Of a stretch of DNA of 64,000 nucleotides, positions 8,539 to 17,514 are shown piece by piece. This DNA is from Sphingomonas sp. PP-CC-1A-547 (GTDB lineage Bacteria > Pseudomonadota > Alphaproteobacteria > Sphingomonadales > Sphingomonadaceae): assembly GCF_003610375.1 (NCBI RefSeq), contig NZ_RAPZ01000011.1, positions 620,001 to 684,000 on the forward strand, written 5' to 3'. Positions within the stretch are counted from its first letter, which is position 1; every line of letters starts with the position of its first letter. Under the pieces are notes generated by a model. It saw only the letters and a program-made list of their open reading frames with translations, was not told the origin of the DNA and ran no database searches. The position numbers and the translations under genes are program-made.

Positions 8539-9228
8539 ATGCGGCGTTTTATGATCGGCTTCGTAGCGATTGCGGCCTTGGCGACTGCAGGAACGGCGCA
8601 GCCAGCGAGGCGGCAGGTTCAGCGCACCGAACCGGGACCGAAACCGGGCCTCGTTCGCGTCCGCATCGTCACCTCCGAAGGCCCGATCTTGCTGGCGCTC
8701 GACGCCCGCCATGCGCCGAAGACGACCGCGAATTTCCTCGCCTATGTCGATGACGGTCGGTTCGACGGGACCGACTTCTATCGCGCGAGCCGCCAGAAGT
8801 CCGCGCCGAAGCTTGGTTTCATCCAGGCGGGGATCCGCACCGATGCGCGACGAATACTTCCGCCGTTCCCGCTCGAGACCACCGCGATGACCGGGATCAA
8901 GCATCTCGACGCGACGATCTCGATGGCGCGGGGGATGACGCCGGCATCAGCTGGCGGGAATTTCTTCATCACGGTCGGCCCGGCGTCGGCGATGGACGCA
9001 CGTGCGGGCTATCCGGGCTATGCCGCGTTCGGACACGTCGTCGCGGGAATGGACGTGGTGAAGCGCATCCTCGCCAAGCCGACCGGCGGCGGGATGGATG
9101 CGTTCAAGGACCAGATGATCCTGAAGCGCGTGGCGCTTGTGAGTGCGCGGCGATTGGATGGCGTGGCCAAGCCGACGGGGCTGCCGCGGGCGTGGCTGAT
9201 CAAGACGGGGCCGCAGCGGCGGAAGTGA
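8539..9228 (+). CDS. Cyclophilin-type peptidyl-prolyl cis-trans isomerase, exported
   Basis: 229 residues from the ATG at 8539 (an in-frame GTG at 8530 is an alternative). The N terminus is a signal peptide (MRRFMIGFVAIAALATAGT). The remainder has cyclophilin features: VRIVTSEGPILLALDARHAPKTTANFL, DGTDFYRA, SAGGNFFITVG and YAAFGHVVAGMDVVKRI. It is probably a periplasmic folding catalyst for proline bonds. It stands alone: repeats lie on both sides and the next gene is convergent. Confidence 0.88.
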   Translation: MRRFMIGFVAIAALATAGTAQPARRQVQRTEPGPKPGLVRVRIVTSEGPILLALDARHAPKTTANFLAYVDDGRFDGTDFYRASRQKSAPKLGFIQAGIRTDARRILPPFPLETTAMTGIKHLDATISMARGMTPASAGGNFFITVGPASAMDARAGYPGYAAFGHVVAGMDVVKRILAKPTGGGMDAFKDQMILKRVALVSARRLDGVAKPTGLPRAWLIKTGPQRRK

Positions 9229-9340
9229 GGGGTGGGTGATCTGGACCTTGCATAGCACATGGACTGTCCGACTCTTACTTTAGTCCGAGGAAGCGTTGGT
9301 CCCATTGCAGGCTTCTGTCGCAAACTCGGTCGCCGTCGAC

Positions 9341-9450
9341 GTGCACCGCCCCGGCGAAGGCCGGGGTCCAATTGGAAAGGTCGGAGTAACGATGCTCGGC
9401 GTCAGTTAGCGGCGTCCCCCAATTGGGCCCCGGCCTTCGCCGGGGTGGTG
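9341..9450. repeat. Paired inverted hairpins, same family as 8241
   Basis: The first half is CGCCCCGGCGAAGGCCGGGG with GTCCAATTGG after it (9347-9375). The inverted half, CCAATTGGGCCCCGGCCTTC onwards, ends near 9447. The two halves are separated by about 45 bases. The element sits in the 351-base convergent gap 9229-9579, which holds this element, the next one, and nothing else I recognise. Confidence 0.85.
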
Positions 9451-9493
9451 TTTTGTCTTGGCAGGGTCATAAGTCAGTTGCCGCAACCTTTAG

Positions 9494-9573
9494 TTCTCCC
9501 GCGAAGGCGGGAGCCCAGGGTAACGAACGCAGGTATTTGTGGCTCCTGGACCCCCGCCTTCGCGGGGGAACGA
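9494..9573. repeat. Paired inverted hairpins, CCCGCGAAGGCGGG family
   Basis: CTCCCGCGAAGGCGGGAGCC (near 9497-9516) is answered by GACCCCCGCCTTCGCGGGGG (near 9549-9568) in inverted orientation, with about 32 bases between. It differs in core from the CCCCGGCGAAGG family but has the same doublet layout. It ends a few bases before the stop of the convergent FAD dehydrogenase gene, so it could also serve as a bidirectional terminator. Confidence 0.8.
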
Positions 9574-9579
9574 AACGGC

Positions 9580-11196
9580 CTAGGCAGTGAGGCTAAGCGC
9601 AACCGCCTCCGCGACCTTGATCCCGTCGACCGCGGCAGAAAGAATACCCCCTGCATAGCCAGCGCCTTCGCCAGCCGGGAAAAGCCCCGCCGTGTTGAGG
9701 CTGACGAAATCTTCGCCGCGCGTGATCCTCACCGGCGACGAGGTGCGCGTCTCGACCCCCGTCAGCACCGCGTCGGGGTGATCGTAGCCGGGGATCTCGC
9801 GGCCGAACGCCGGCAACGCCTCGCGCAGCGCAGTGATCGCGAACTCGGGCAGGCACTCCGACAGGTCGGTCATGTGCACGCCCGGCTTGTACGACGGTAT
9901 TACCGTTCCGAGCGCGGTCGACGCGCGGCCCGCGAGCAGGTCGCCGATGCGTTGCGCGGGCGCCTTGTAGTTCGATCCACCCGCGACATAGGCACGCGAT
10001 TCCCAGTGGCGTTGCAGTTCGATCCCGGCGAGCGGGTGGCCGGGATAGTCGCGCTCGGGGTCGATGCCGATGACGATGCCGGAGTTCGCGTTGCGTTCGT
10101 TGCGCGAATATTGGCTCATGCCGTTGGTCGCGACGCGGCCCTCCTCGGAGGTCGCGGCGACGACGGTGCCGCCCGGGCACATGCAGAAGCTGTATACCGT
10201 GCGCCCGTTCTTGCAGTGGTGCGACAGGCTGTACGCGGCCGCGCCGAGATCGGGATGGCCGGCGCACGGCCCGAACCGGGCTTCGTCGATCCACGACTGG
10301 GGGTGCTCGATGCGGACACCGATCGAGAACGGCTTTGCCTCGACGTATACGCCCCTAGCATGCAGCATCTCGAACGTGTCGCGCGCGCTGTGGCCGACCG
10401 CGAAGACGACGTGGTTGGCTTCGAGATAGTCGCCGGTGCTCAGGTGCAGACCGCGGAGCTGGCGCGTGCCGGCTTCCTCGACGATGTCGAGACCGTCGAC
10501 GCGGGTCGAGAAGCGGTATTCGCCGCCGAGCGCCTCGATCGTCTCGCGCATGCTCTCGACCATCGTGACGAGGCGGAAGGTGCCGATGTGCGGGTGCGCT
10601 TCGGTGAGGATTTCGGGCGGCGCACCGGCTTTCACGAACTCGGTCAGGACCTTCCGGCCTAGATGGCGCGGGTCCTTGATCTGGCTCCAGAGTTTGCCGT
10701 CGGAGAAGGTGCCCGCGCCGCCCTCGCCGAACTGGACGTTCGATTCGGGGTTGAGGACGCTTTTGCGCCAGAGACCCCAGGTGTCCTTGGTGCGTTCGCG
10801 GACGACTTTTCCGCGGTCGAGAATGATCGGGCGGAACCCCATCTGCGCCAGGATGAGCCCGGCGAACAACCCGCAGGGGCCTGCGCCGACCACCACAGGG
10901 CGGGGGCCGGTGTAGCTCGCGCCGCCCTTGGTGACGAAGCGGTAGCCGGTGTCGGGGGTGCGCTGGACATGGCGATCCTTGCGGAAGCGCGTGAGGACGG
11001 TGTCCTCGTTCTTCAGCGTGACGTCGACCGAATAGACGAGCTGGATGTCCATCTTGTCGCGGGCATCGTGCGCGCGCCTGGCGATGGTGTAGCGGATCAG
11101 GTCGCGCGGGGTGACGCGCAGGCGGTCGCGGATCGCGGCTGGCAGGGCTTCGTCGGCGTGGTTGAGCGGCAGCTTGAGGTCGGTAATGCGGAGCAT
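9580..11196 (-). CDS. FAD-dependent dehydrogenase of the COG2509 type
   Basis: 538 residues read from the ATG at 11196. There is a small N-terminal domain (LRITDLKLPLNHADEALPAA to about residue 85), a dinucleotide-binding motif VVVGAGPCGLFAGLILAQMG near residue 95, then GGAGTFSDGKL, a long middle domain with HCKNGRTVYSFCMCPGG, and a C-terminal FAD segment GLFPAGEGAGYAGGILSAA. This is the layout of uncharacterised FAD dehydrogenases of COG2509. The substrate is unknown. It is convergent with the isomerase gene and divergent from cobO, with 54 bases between the two start codons. Confidence 0.85.
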   Translation of the reverse strand: MLRITDLKLPLNHADEALPAAIRDRLRVTPRDLIRYTIARRAHDARDKMDIQLVYSVDVTLKNEDTVLTRFRKDRHVQRTPDTGYRFVTKGGASYTGPRPVVVGAGPCGLFAGLILAQMGFRPIILDRGKVVRERTKDTWGLWRKSVLNPESNVQFGEGGAGTFSDGKLWSQIKDPRHLGRKVLTEFVKAGAPPEILTEAHPHIGTFRLVTMVESMRETIEALGGEYRFSTRVDGLDIVEEAGTRQLRGLHLSTGDYLEANHVVFAVGHSARDTFEMLHARGVYVEAKPFSIGVRIEHPQSWIDEARFGPCAGHPDLGAAAYSLSHHCKNGRTVYSFCMCPGGTVVAATSEEGRVATNGMSQYSRNERNANSGIVIGIDPERDYPGHPLAGIELQRHWESRAYVAGGSNYKAPAQRIGDLLAGRASTALGTVIPSYKPGVHMTDLSECLPEFAITALREALPAFGREIPGYDHPDAVLTGVETRTSSPVRITRGEDFVSLNTAGLFPAGEGAGYAGGILSAAVDGIKVAEAVALSLTA

Positions 11197-11250
11197 GTCG
11201 GTCGCTCTAGCGCCGCGCGGCGCGATCCGCCATCGGGTGCGCGAGAGGAC

Positions 11251-11856
11251 ATGATCATGCGGACCGACGACGAACAGAATGCCAAGAGCGCCAAGCGCAA
11301 GGAGGTGCAGGACCGGATCGTCGCGAGCAAGACGATCGTGAAGGGGCTGATCATCGTCCACACCGGCAAGGGCAAGGGCAAGTCGACCGCCGCGTTCGGC
11401 ATGGCGGTGCGGATGATCGGGCATGGGCGCAAGGTCGGCGTGGTGCAGTTCGTCAAGGGCGCGATGACGACCGGCGAGAAGGCAGTCTTCGACGCATTCC
11501 CGGAGCTTTGCGAGTTCAAGCCGATGGGGGAGGGGTTCACCTGGGACACGCAGGACCGCGCGCGCGACATCGCGGTGGCGCGTGAGGCGTGGGACGAGGT
11601 GAAGCGGATGATCGCCGATCCGTCCTATGCGATGGTGGTGGCGGATGAGCTGAACATCGTGTTGCGCTATGAGTATCTGCCGGTCGACGAGGTGCTCGCT
11701 GTCATGGCGGCGAAGCCCGAGATGACGCATGTCGTGGTGACCGGGCGGAATGCGCCGGATGCGCTGATCGAGATGGCGGACCTTGTGACCGAGATGACGC
11801 AAGTGAAGCATCCGTTCCGGTCGGGCGTGAAGGCACAGGCGGGCGTGGAGTTTTAG
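11251..11856 (+). CDS. cobO: Cob(I)yrinic acid a,c-diamide adenosyltransferase
   Basis: 201 residues, the usual length of the CobO/BtuR family. The P-loop is visible as VHTGKGKGKSTAAFGMAVRM (36-55), followed by GVVQFVKGAMTTGE, the GEGFTWDTQD segment, and VVADELNIVLRYEYL. It moves the adenosyl group from ATP to the corrinoid cobalt. The ATG at 11251 follows GAGAGG; an in-frame ATG at 11257 is possible. It stands just before the cobalamin riboswitch, so it has its own promoter and is not under that switch. Confidence 0.94.
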   Translation: MIMRTDDEQNAKSAKRKEVQDRIVASKTIVKGLIIVHTGKGKGKSTAAFGMAVRMIGHGRKVGVVQFVKGAMTTGEKAVFDAFPELCEFKPMGEGFTWDTQDRARDIAVAREAWDEVKRMIADPSYAMVVADELNIVLRYEYLPVDEVLAVMAAKPEMTHVVVTGRNAPDALIEMADLVTEMTQVKHPFRSGVKAQAGVEF

Positions 11857-11893
11857 GCGGCTTCCTACTCTACGGCCCGTGATGACACCGTCC

Positions 11894-11973
11894 GTCATCC
11901 TGACGAAAGTCAGGACCCAGAGCCACGAAGGCCACCGCCCGTTACCCTGGGTCCTGACTTTCGTCAGGATGAC
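11894..11973. repeat. Paired inverted repeat, GTCATCCTGACGAAAGTCAGGA family
   Basis: GTCATCCTGACGAAAGTCAG followed by GACCCAG (11894-11920) is matched by CTGGGTCCTGACTTTCGTCA and so on to 11973. This gives a long inverted repeat around a roughly 26-base centre, and each arm is also a small hairpin (CCTGAC/GTCAGG). It lies 38 bases after cobO and may end its transcript. A third sequence class of the doublet structure seen elsewhere in the window. Confidence 0.82.
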
Positions 11974-12055
11974 GGGAGGGCGTGGGGACGGCTGGTGGAC
12001 TTCTAACTGACGTAGCCGTGTCTTGCGCCGAGTCTTCCTCCCGCCTATCGCTTCG

Positions 12056-12232
12056 CCCGCGATAGGTTCCCCCGATGCTCACGCCGAGGGGGATGAAAAT
12101 GGGAACGGGAAACACCCGGCTGCCCCTGCAACTGTACGCGGCGAGCCATCGTGCCTAATGCCATTGGGATACTCCCGAGAAGGCGGCGCGGACGGCGTTG
12201 ACCCGCGAGCCAGGAGACCTGCCCGTCGCGGT
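12056..12232 (+). ncRNA. Cobalamin (adenosylcobalamin) riboswitch
   Basis: The conserved blocks of this riboswitch class appear in order: a GATAGGTTCCCC start, GGGAACGGGAAACACCCGGC, the core CCCCTGCAACTGTA (12124-12137), AATGCCATTGGGATACTCCC then GAGAAGGCG, and the B12 box GAGCCAGGAGACCTGCC (about 12208-12224). The flanks can pair as the closing stem (GCGATAGGT with ACCTGCCCGTCGC). Downstream, CGTCCG and CGGACG (12240-12266) flank a likely expression-platform hairpin. It should lower expression of the DUF1636-cobT-phosphatase-cobS operon when cobalamin is plentiful. The rest of the 11857-12412 gap is the repeat above and this leader. Confidence 0.95.
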
Positions 12233-12412
12233 CGTCTTTCGTCCGGCCAGGGTGCGCCGAACGGACGGGTAACACCCCGAGCGACGACATCGCTTCGCGT
12301 CGCGCGGAGGCTGGAGGCGTGCGTCTCTCGCCCTTTGCGCGGTGCGCGACCGACTGTCCGAAGGGGTTCCTATGCCAAGTTCATATCGTATCGAAGCCGT
12401 CCGGGAACGGAC

Positions 12413-12820
12413 ATGCTGAAGCAAGTCGACGACGGCGTCGCGGTAGTCGCGTGCAATACGTGTCGTCATTCCACCGAGGCGCGCGACGACGAGCACGGGC
12501 AGCGCGGCGGCGCGCGGCTCGTCGCTGCGTTAAAGACGGTGCAGGCGAGCGATCCCGCCTATGCCGACGTCGCGGTGCAGGAAATGCCGTGCCTATTCGC
12601 CTGCCAGGATTTCTGCACGATCCATCTGCGCGCACCCGCCAAGGTCGGGTATGTACTCGGCCGGTTCGAGCCGACCGAAGACGCCGCGCGCGCGATCCTC
12701 GATTACGCGCGACTCTACGGCGAGAGCGCGTTCGGGCAGGTGCCGTTCAAGCAATGGCCGCAGGGTGTGAAGGGGCATTTCATCACGCGCACGCCGCCCG
12801 AAGGGTTCGTCGTGGAATGA
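12413..12820 (+). CDS. DUF1636 putative metal-binding protein
   Basis: 135 residues from the ATG at 12413. Cysteines are arranged as VVACNTCRHS (13-22) and MPCLFACQDFCTIHL (about 59-73), a thioredoxin-like-ferredoxin style pattern found in DUF1636 proteins. They are often encoded with cobalamin genes and CobW, and are thought to bind metal. It is the first gene after the riboswitch and its stop overlaps the cobT start (ATGA), so a role in cobalt supply or cobalamin assembly is likely. The exact role is not known. Confidence 0.8.
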   Translation: MLKQVDDGVAVVACNTCRHSTEARDDEHGQRGGARLVAALKTVQASDPAYADVAVQEMPCLFACQDFCTIHLRAPAKVGYVLGRFEPTEDAARAILDYARLYGESAFGQVPFKQWPQGVKGHFITRTPPEGFVVE

Positions 12821-13830
12821 CCTTTTTTCCAACGGCCGGGGCATTTCTATCATCCTTGAGCGCGTTGCCGCAGCCGGACGAAGCCGCTCGGTCGGCGGCG
12901 GTGGCGCGGCAGGGGCAACTGACCAAGCCGCCGGGCTCGCTCGGGCGGTTGGAAGAGATTGCCGTCTTCATGGCCGGCTGGCAGGGCCATGAACGCCCGC
13001 GGCTCGATCGCGGCCGGGTGATGATCTTCGCGGGTAATCACGGCATCGTCGATCGCGGCGTCAGTGCGTTTCCGGCCTCCGTCACCGCGCAGATGGTGGC
13101 CAATTTCGAACATGGCGGCGCGGCGATCAACGCGCTGTCGCGCGCGGCGGGGCTCGACCTCAGAGTCGTCGCGCTCGATCTCGACCGGCCGACGACCGAT
13201 TTCACCGTCGCCCCGGCGATGTCGGAGGAGGCATGCCTCGCGGCGATCAACGCGGGCGCCGCCGTCGTTGCGGACGCGCCCGATCTGATCGTGCTCGGCG
13301 AGATGGGGATCGGCAACTCGACCTCCGCCGCCGCACTGTGCCTTGCCAGCTTCGACGGATCGGCACGCGACTGGGTCGGGCCCGGTACCGGAGTCGACGA
13401 CGACGGCATGGCCCGCAAGATCGCGACCGTGGAGGCCGGGCTGGCGCTGCACCGGGACGCACTGACCACCCCGTTCGAGACGCTACGCAGGCTTGGCGGA
13501 CGCGAACTCGCGGCAATAGCCGGCGCGGTCGTCGCGGCGCGTCTCGCTGGCGTGCCCGTCATGCTTGATGGCTTCATATGCTGTGCCTCGGTCGCGCCGA
13601 TTGCCGCTGCGTGCCCGGATATCCTCGCGCATTGTCTTGCCGGCCACGTGTCGGCCGAGCCGGGTCATGCGCGCTTGTTGCTGGCGTTGGGCCTCGATCC
13701 CCTGCTGTCGCTGGGCATGCGGCTCGGCGAGGGAAGCGGCGCGGCGACTGCGGCCTTGCTCGTCCGCGCGGCGCTGGCGGCGCATGACGAGATGGCGACC
13801 TTTGCCGAGGCGGGGGTCTCGGTCGCGTGA
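12817..13830 (+). CDS. cobT: Nicotinate-nucleotide-dimethylbenzimidazole phosphoribosyltransferase
   Basis: 337 residues, the normal length. Motifs visible include KPPGSLGRLEEIAVFMAGWQ (33-52), MIFAGNHGIVDRGVSAFP (69-86), the ELGEMGIGNSTSAAAL-type active-site loop (about 164-177), WVGPGTGVDDDG, MLDGFICCASVAPI and a C-terminal ...MRLGEGSGAATA stretch carrying the catalytic Glu region. It makes alpha-ribazole 5'-phosphate from DMB and nicotinate mononucleotide for the lower ligand. It overlaps both neighbours by four bases. Confidence 0.95.
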   Translation: MTFFPTAGAFLSSLSALPQPDEAARSAAVARQGQLTKPPGSLGRLEEIAVFMAGWQGHERPRLDRGRVMIFAGNHGIVDRGVSAFPASVTAQMVANFEHGGAAINALSRAAGLDLRVVALDLDRPTTDFTVAPAMSEEACLAAINAGAAVVADAPDLIVLGEMGIGNSTSAAALCLASFDGSARDWVGPGTGVDDDGMARKIATVEAGLALHRDALTTPFETLRRLGGRELAAIAGAVVAARLAGVPVMLDGFICCASVAPIAAACPDILAHCLAGHVSAEPGHARLLLALGLDPLLSLGMRLGEGSGAATAALLVRAALAAHDEMATFAEAGVSVA

Positions 13831-14399
13831 CCGGCTCGCACATGCTGTACCTGATGCGGCATGGCGCTCCCGTCCGCGAAGGCCTGTTGCTGGGGCGAAC
13901 GGACGATCCGGTAACGGAGGCCGGCGTTGCCGCGTGCGTCCAGCGTGCCGCAGGATTGGAGGTTGCCGCGATCGTGTCGTCGGACCTTATGCGTACACGC
14001 GATTGCGCGACGGCGATCGGCAGCGCTCAAGGCATCGACCACAACGTCGATCGACGGTGGCGCGAACTCGACTTTGGAGCCTGGGACGGTTTGCGTCCAG
14101 CCGATCTCGATCCGGCCGCCTTCGCGCGTTTCCACGACGACCCGGACGCCGCTCCGCCGCCAGACGGTGAGCGATGGTCGTCTTTGCTCGACCGGGTCGG
14201 CAATGCCGTGGCAATACTTCCGCCGGTGCCGACGTTGGTCGTCACGCACGGTGGCGCAATCCGGGCGGCGCTCGCGGACCTGTGCGGGTTCGATCGTCGT
14301 CAGACATTGGCGTTCGACCTGCCTTATGCCGCGCTTGTGTCGTTGCGGATCTGGCCGGGGCCGGATCGGACGGTGCAGATCGTCAGGCTGGCGACGTGA
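13827..14399 (+). CDS. Histidine phosphatase, probable alpha-ribazole phosphatase
   Basis: 190 residues of the histidine (phosphoglycerate-mutase-like) phosphatase superfamily. The catalytic LMRHGAP lies at 8-14, followed by GRTDDPVTEAGV, SSDLMRTRDCATAI, WRELDFGAWDG, and the second histidine in LVVTHGGAIRAALADL (about 137-152). Its place between cobT and cobS points to removal of the 5'-phosphate from alpha-ribazole phosphate (the CobC role of enterobacteria). It starts at a GTG overlapping the cobT stop (GTGA). I leave the symbol empty because cobC is also used for the decarboxylase at 17480. Confidence 0.87.
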   Translation: MTGSHMLYLMRHGAPVREGLLLGRTDDPVTEAGVAACVQRAAGLEVAAIVSSDLMRTRDCATAIGSAQGIDHNVDRRWRELDFGAWDGLRPADLDPAAFARFHDDPDAAPPPDGERWSSLLDRVGNAVAILPPVPTLVVTHGGAIRAALADLCGFDRRQTLAFDLPYAALVSLRIWPGPDRTVQIVRLAT

Positions 14400-15127
14400 A
14401 GCGGCTGGTCGTCGCGTTCGGTTTCCTGACGCGCCTGCCGATGCCGCGCGTCGAGGCCGGGGCGGACGATTTCGCGACCGCGATCCGATACTATCCGATC
14501 GTGGGGCTGGCCATCGGTGCGTTAGCCGCCGCGGCGGGCTGGGCAGGCGCGCTGGTCGACCCTTGGACCGGCGCGTGCGCCGCATTGCTGACGTGGATCG
14601 CCGTCACGGGCGCATTGCATCTCGACGGGCTGGCCGATCTCGCCGACGGGCTGGGCGCCGCACATGGCGATCGGACGCGGTTGCTCGCGGTGATGGCCGA
14701 TCCGCATATCGGCAGCTTCGGCGTCGTCGCGATCGTCGCCCAGATGCTTGCCAAGCTCATGCTACTGCACGCTGTCGGTCTGACGGCGTGGTGGCTCATC
14801 ATCTTGGTACCGTTTGCGGCACGCATGGGGCCGCTGGCCTGGGCAGTGCTGTTGCCGCCGTTGCGGGCGGGGGGATTGGGCGCCGCGGTCGCGGGTGCAG
14901 TCCAATCGCGCGACCTGGTCGGCTGGGGGCTCCTGCTGGCGCTGGCTGCCGTCGCGGCTCCCGCGCTGTTGGCGGTTCCGCTCCTGATACTGGCCGTCGC
15001 GGCATGGTTGCGGCGTAAATTGGGGGGCGTGACCGGAGACGCGCACGGGGCGGGGATCGAGCTTGTCGAGACCGGCGTCCTGCTCGCTTTTGCCATCGCC
15101 GGTGCGTCAGCCGGCGCGCTGGGCTAG
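14396..15127 (+). CDS. cobS: Adenosylcobinamide-GDP ribazoletransferase (cobalamin synthase)
   Basis: 243 residues, an integral membrane protein with about six hydrophobic segments. Diagnostic sequences are FLTRLPMPR (10-18), [10 protein letters not shown], the metal-binding [18 protein letters not shown] (about 78-95) and [12 protein letters not shown]. It joins alpha-ribazole to adenosylcobinamide-GDP. The start is a GTG that overlaps the upstream stop. The 3' end overlaps convergent cobQ by 21 bases. Confidence 0.95.
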   Translation: MKRLVVAFGFLTRLPMPRVEAGADDFATAIRYYPIVGLAIGALAAAAGWAGALVDPWTGACAALLTWIAVTGALHLDGLADLADGLGAAHGDRTRLLAVMADPHIGSFGVVAIVAQMLAKLMLLHAVGLTAWWLIILVPFAARMGPLAWAVLLPPLRAGGLGAAVAGAVQSRDLVGWGLLLALAAVAAPALLAVPLLILAVAAWLRRKLGGVTGDAHGAGIELVETGVLLAFAIAGASAGALG

Positions 15128-16561
15128 GTCGAGCATCGCATCGAGGTCGACGTGACGCTCAAGCGTCGCTGCGATCGCGTCGAGCGCGGCATCGATCGAG
15201 GCTGCGTGGTCAGGTCCGACCGCGTCGACGCCGAGCCGGGCCAGCCACGCCGCGCGTTGCTCGGCAAGCCCGAACAGGCCGTGGACGTAGCTCCCATGGA
15301 CCAGTCCGTCGGCGCTTGTCGCACCCTCCGCGCTGCCGTCGGCGCGGTGACCGACGGGGCGGTTCAGGTCGCCGCCGGTCGTCGCGCCCATGTGCATCTC
15401 ATAGCCTTCGAAGCGCGCCCCCTTGGCGATCCCCTCGATCCGCTCGAGCGTCTTCGTCGTCGTGAGAACAGTGTCGATATCGAGTAGTCCAAGCCCCGCG
15501 ATCGTCGTCGCCGCGCCTTCGATACCGTGCGGATCGGCGATGCTGCGACCCAGCATCTGGTAGCCGCCGCAGAGCCCCAGCACAGGTTTTCCCCGGCGGT
15601 GATGCGCGAGGATGTCGATGTCCCAACCCTGCGCACGCAAGAAGGCGAGATCGGGTATCGTGGCTTTCGAGCCGGCCAGCACGATCATGTCCGCCTCGGG
15701 GATCGGCGTGCCGGGCGGGACCATCACCAGCGCGACGCCTTGTTCGAGGCGGAGGGGGTCTAGGTCGTCGAAATTAGCGATCCGCGGCGTGATCGGGCAG
15801 GCGATCGTTACGCGACGGTCGACCGACGCGGAGGGGCGTTCGAGGATCACCGCGTCTTCACTGGGCAGGCGCGCGGCGTCCGCGAGCCAGGGTACGACGC
15901 CATAGCCGCGCCATCCGCTGCGTGCCTCGATCGCGCGATAGCCGTCGTCGAACAGTGCGGGATCGCCGCGGAACTTGTTGACGAGGAAGCCGTGGATCAT
16001 CGCCGCGTCGGCAGGGTCGATGACCGCGCGCGTGCCGACGATCGAGGCGATGACCCCGCCGCGGTCGATGTCGCCGACCAGGATCACGGGGACATTGGCG
16101 GCGCGGGCGAACCCCATGTTGGCGATGTCGCTCGCGCGCAGGTTGATCTCCGCCGGGCTCCCCGCACCCTCTACGACGACGAGATCGCAGCCTGCCAACA
16201 GCCGCTCGAAGCTGTCCAGCACGTCGACCAGCAGCCCTTCGCGCCCCTCGCGCCACCGCGCGGCGGCGAGTGTGCCGCGGACCTGCCCGCGGACGATCAG
16301 CTGCGACGTGCGATCGCCCTGCGGCTTGAGCAGTACCGGGTTCATGTCGACGCTCGGCTCGACCCGACACGCGATCGCCTGCGTCGCCTGCGCGCGACCG
16401 ATCTCGCCACCGTCGGCGGTGACGGCCCCGTTGTTCGACATGTTCTGCGGCTTGAACGGGCGGACCGACAGGCCACGGTTGGCGAACGCGCGGCACAGTC
16501 CGGCGACGAGCACCGACTTGCCGACGTCGGAGCCGGTGCCCTGGAGCATCAGAGCCGCCAT
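15107..16561 (-). CDS. cobQ: Cobyric acid synthase
   Basis: 484 residues. The N-terminal amidotransferase-ligase domain begins [20 protein letters not shown] (P-loop-like), followed by [10 protein letters not shown] and [11 protein letters not shown]. The C-terminal class I glutamine amidotransferase domain has the nucleophile in [12 protein letters not shown] and a downstream [10 protein letters not shown]. It amidates four carboxylates of adenosylcobyrinic acid a,c-diamide. The start overlaps the 3' end of cobD by 13 bases. Reads leftward toward cobS. Confidence 0.95.
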   Translation of the reverse strand: MAALMLQGTGSDVGKSVLVAGLCRAFANRGLSVRPFKPQNMSNNGAVTADGGEIGRAQATQAIACRVEPSVDMNPVLLKPQGDRTSQLIVRGQVRGTLAAARWREGREGLLVDVLDSFERLLAGCDLVVVEGAGSPAEINLRASDIANMGFARAANVPVILVGDIDRGGVIASIVGTRAVIDPADAAMIHGFLVNKFRGDPALFDDGYRAIEARSGWRGYGVVPWLADAARLPSEDAVILERPSASVDRRVTIACPITPRIANFDDLDPLRLEQGVALVMVPPGTPIPEADMIVLAGSKATIPDLAFLRAQGWDIDILAHHRRGKPVLGLCGGYQMLGRSIADPHGIEGAATTIAGLGLLDIDTVLTTTKTLERIEGIAKGARFEGYEMHMGATTGGDLNRPVGHRADGSAEGATSADGLVHGSYVHGLFGLAEQRAAWLARLGVDAVGPDHAASIDAALDAIAATLERHVDLDAMLDLAQRAG

Positions 16562-17514
16562 GCGATTACTCCGGCTATGACGAGGAGAAGGATGCAGGCC
16601 CGGCGATAGATGCCGAGCGCCGCGCGGAGGTCTGTGGCGGTTACGTCGCTGCGACCGTCGCCGATATAGGGTTTGGCGGTGATAACGCCGTCATAGGTGA
16701 TCGGACCCGCGAGGCGCAATCTGAGTGCGCCGGCTATCGCCGCCTCGGGCCACCCCGCGTTGGGCGAGGCATGGTTGCCGGCATCGCATACCATCGTCCG
16801 CCAACCGCCCCAGCCGGCAGCGCAAAGCAAAACGCCGCTGATCCGCGCGGGGATGAGGTTGGCGACGTCGTCGGTCCGCGCTGCCGCCCAGCCGAATGCG
16901 CGCCACTGGGCCTCACGGTGTCCGATCAGGCTGTCCGCGGTGTTGATCGCCTTGTACGCCCACAGGCCCGGCAGGCCGGCGACCAGTAGCCAGAACAGCG
17001 GTGCGACGACGCCGTCGCAGACGCTTTCCGCGAGGCTCTCGATAGCGGCGCGCGCGACGCCCGTTTCGTCGAGTGTCGCGACGTCCCGGCCGACGATCAT
17101 CGCGACGCGGGCACGTGCGGCTTCGAGGTCACCGGTTTCAAGGGCGCGCGCGACCGGCACGACATGGTCGTACAGGCTGCGGATCGCGAGGCCGGGCGCT
17201 GCCATCGCGCCGATCGCGATCCAGGCCATGGGACCAAGAACGAGCCGCGCGAGGGAGGTTGCGGCGAGGGCGACCCCGACCGCAACTGCGACGAGAGTAA
17301 CGATCGTGATGACACCGGCGGCACGGCGGAACGTGTCCGATAGCGTAGGGCGGTTCCAGCGCGTCTCCGCCCATCCGATAATTCGCGCGAAGCCGCCAAC
17401 CGGATGACCGATCCGCGCATAGAGCGGCGCCGGCCAGCCGACTGCCGCGTCGATCATGATCGCCAGCACGGCGACCGGCTCAACCACTGCCAAGCGCCTC
17501 GTCGAGTCGTGCAA
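16549..17514 (-). CDS. cobD: Adenosylcobinamide-phosphate synthase (CbiB/CobD)
   Basis: 321 residues with several membrane segments and the family signatures [14 protein letters not shown] (about 37-50), the [20 protein letters not shown]-like loop and [16 protein letters not shown], then [10 protein letters not shown] and PARISGVLL. It attaches aminopropanol or its phosphate to cobyric acid. Its start overlaps the end of the decarboxylase gene by 35 bases if the ATG at 17514 is used; a GTG near 17490 would shorten this overlap. Confidence 0.94.
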   Translation of the reverse strand: MHDSTRRLAVVEPVAVLAIMIDAAVGWPAPLYARIGHPVGGFARIIGWAETRWNRPTLSDTFRRAAGVITIVTLVAVAVGVALAATSLARLVLGPMAWIAIGAMAAPGLAIRSLYDHVVPVARALETGDLEAARARVAMIVGRDVATLDETGVARAAIESLAESVCDGVVAPLFWLLVAGLPGLWAYKAINTADSLIGHREAQWRAFGWAAARTDDVANLIPARISGVLLCAAGWGGWRTMVCDAGNHASPNAGWPEAAIAGALRLRLAGPITYDGVITAKPYIGDGRSDVTATDLRAALGIYRRACILLLVIAGVIAWRL

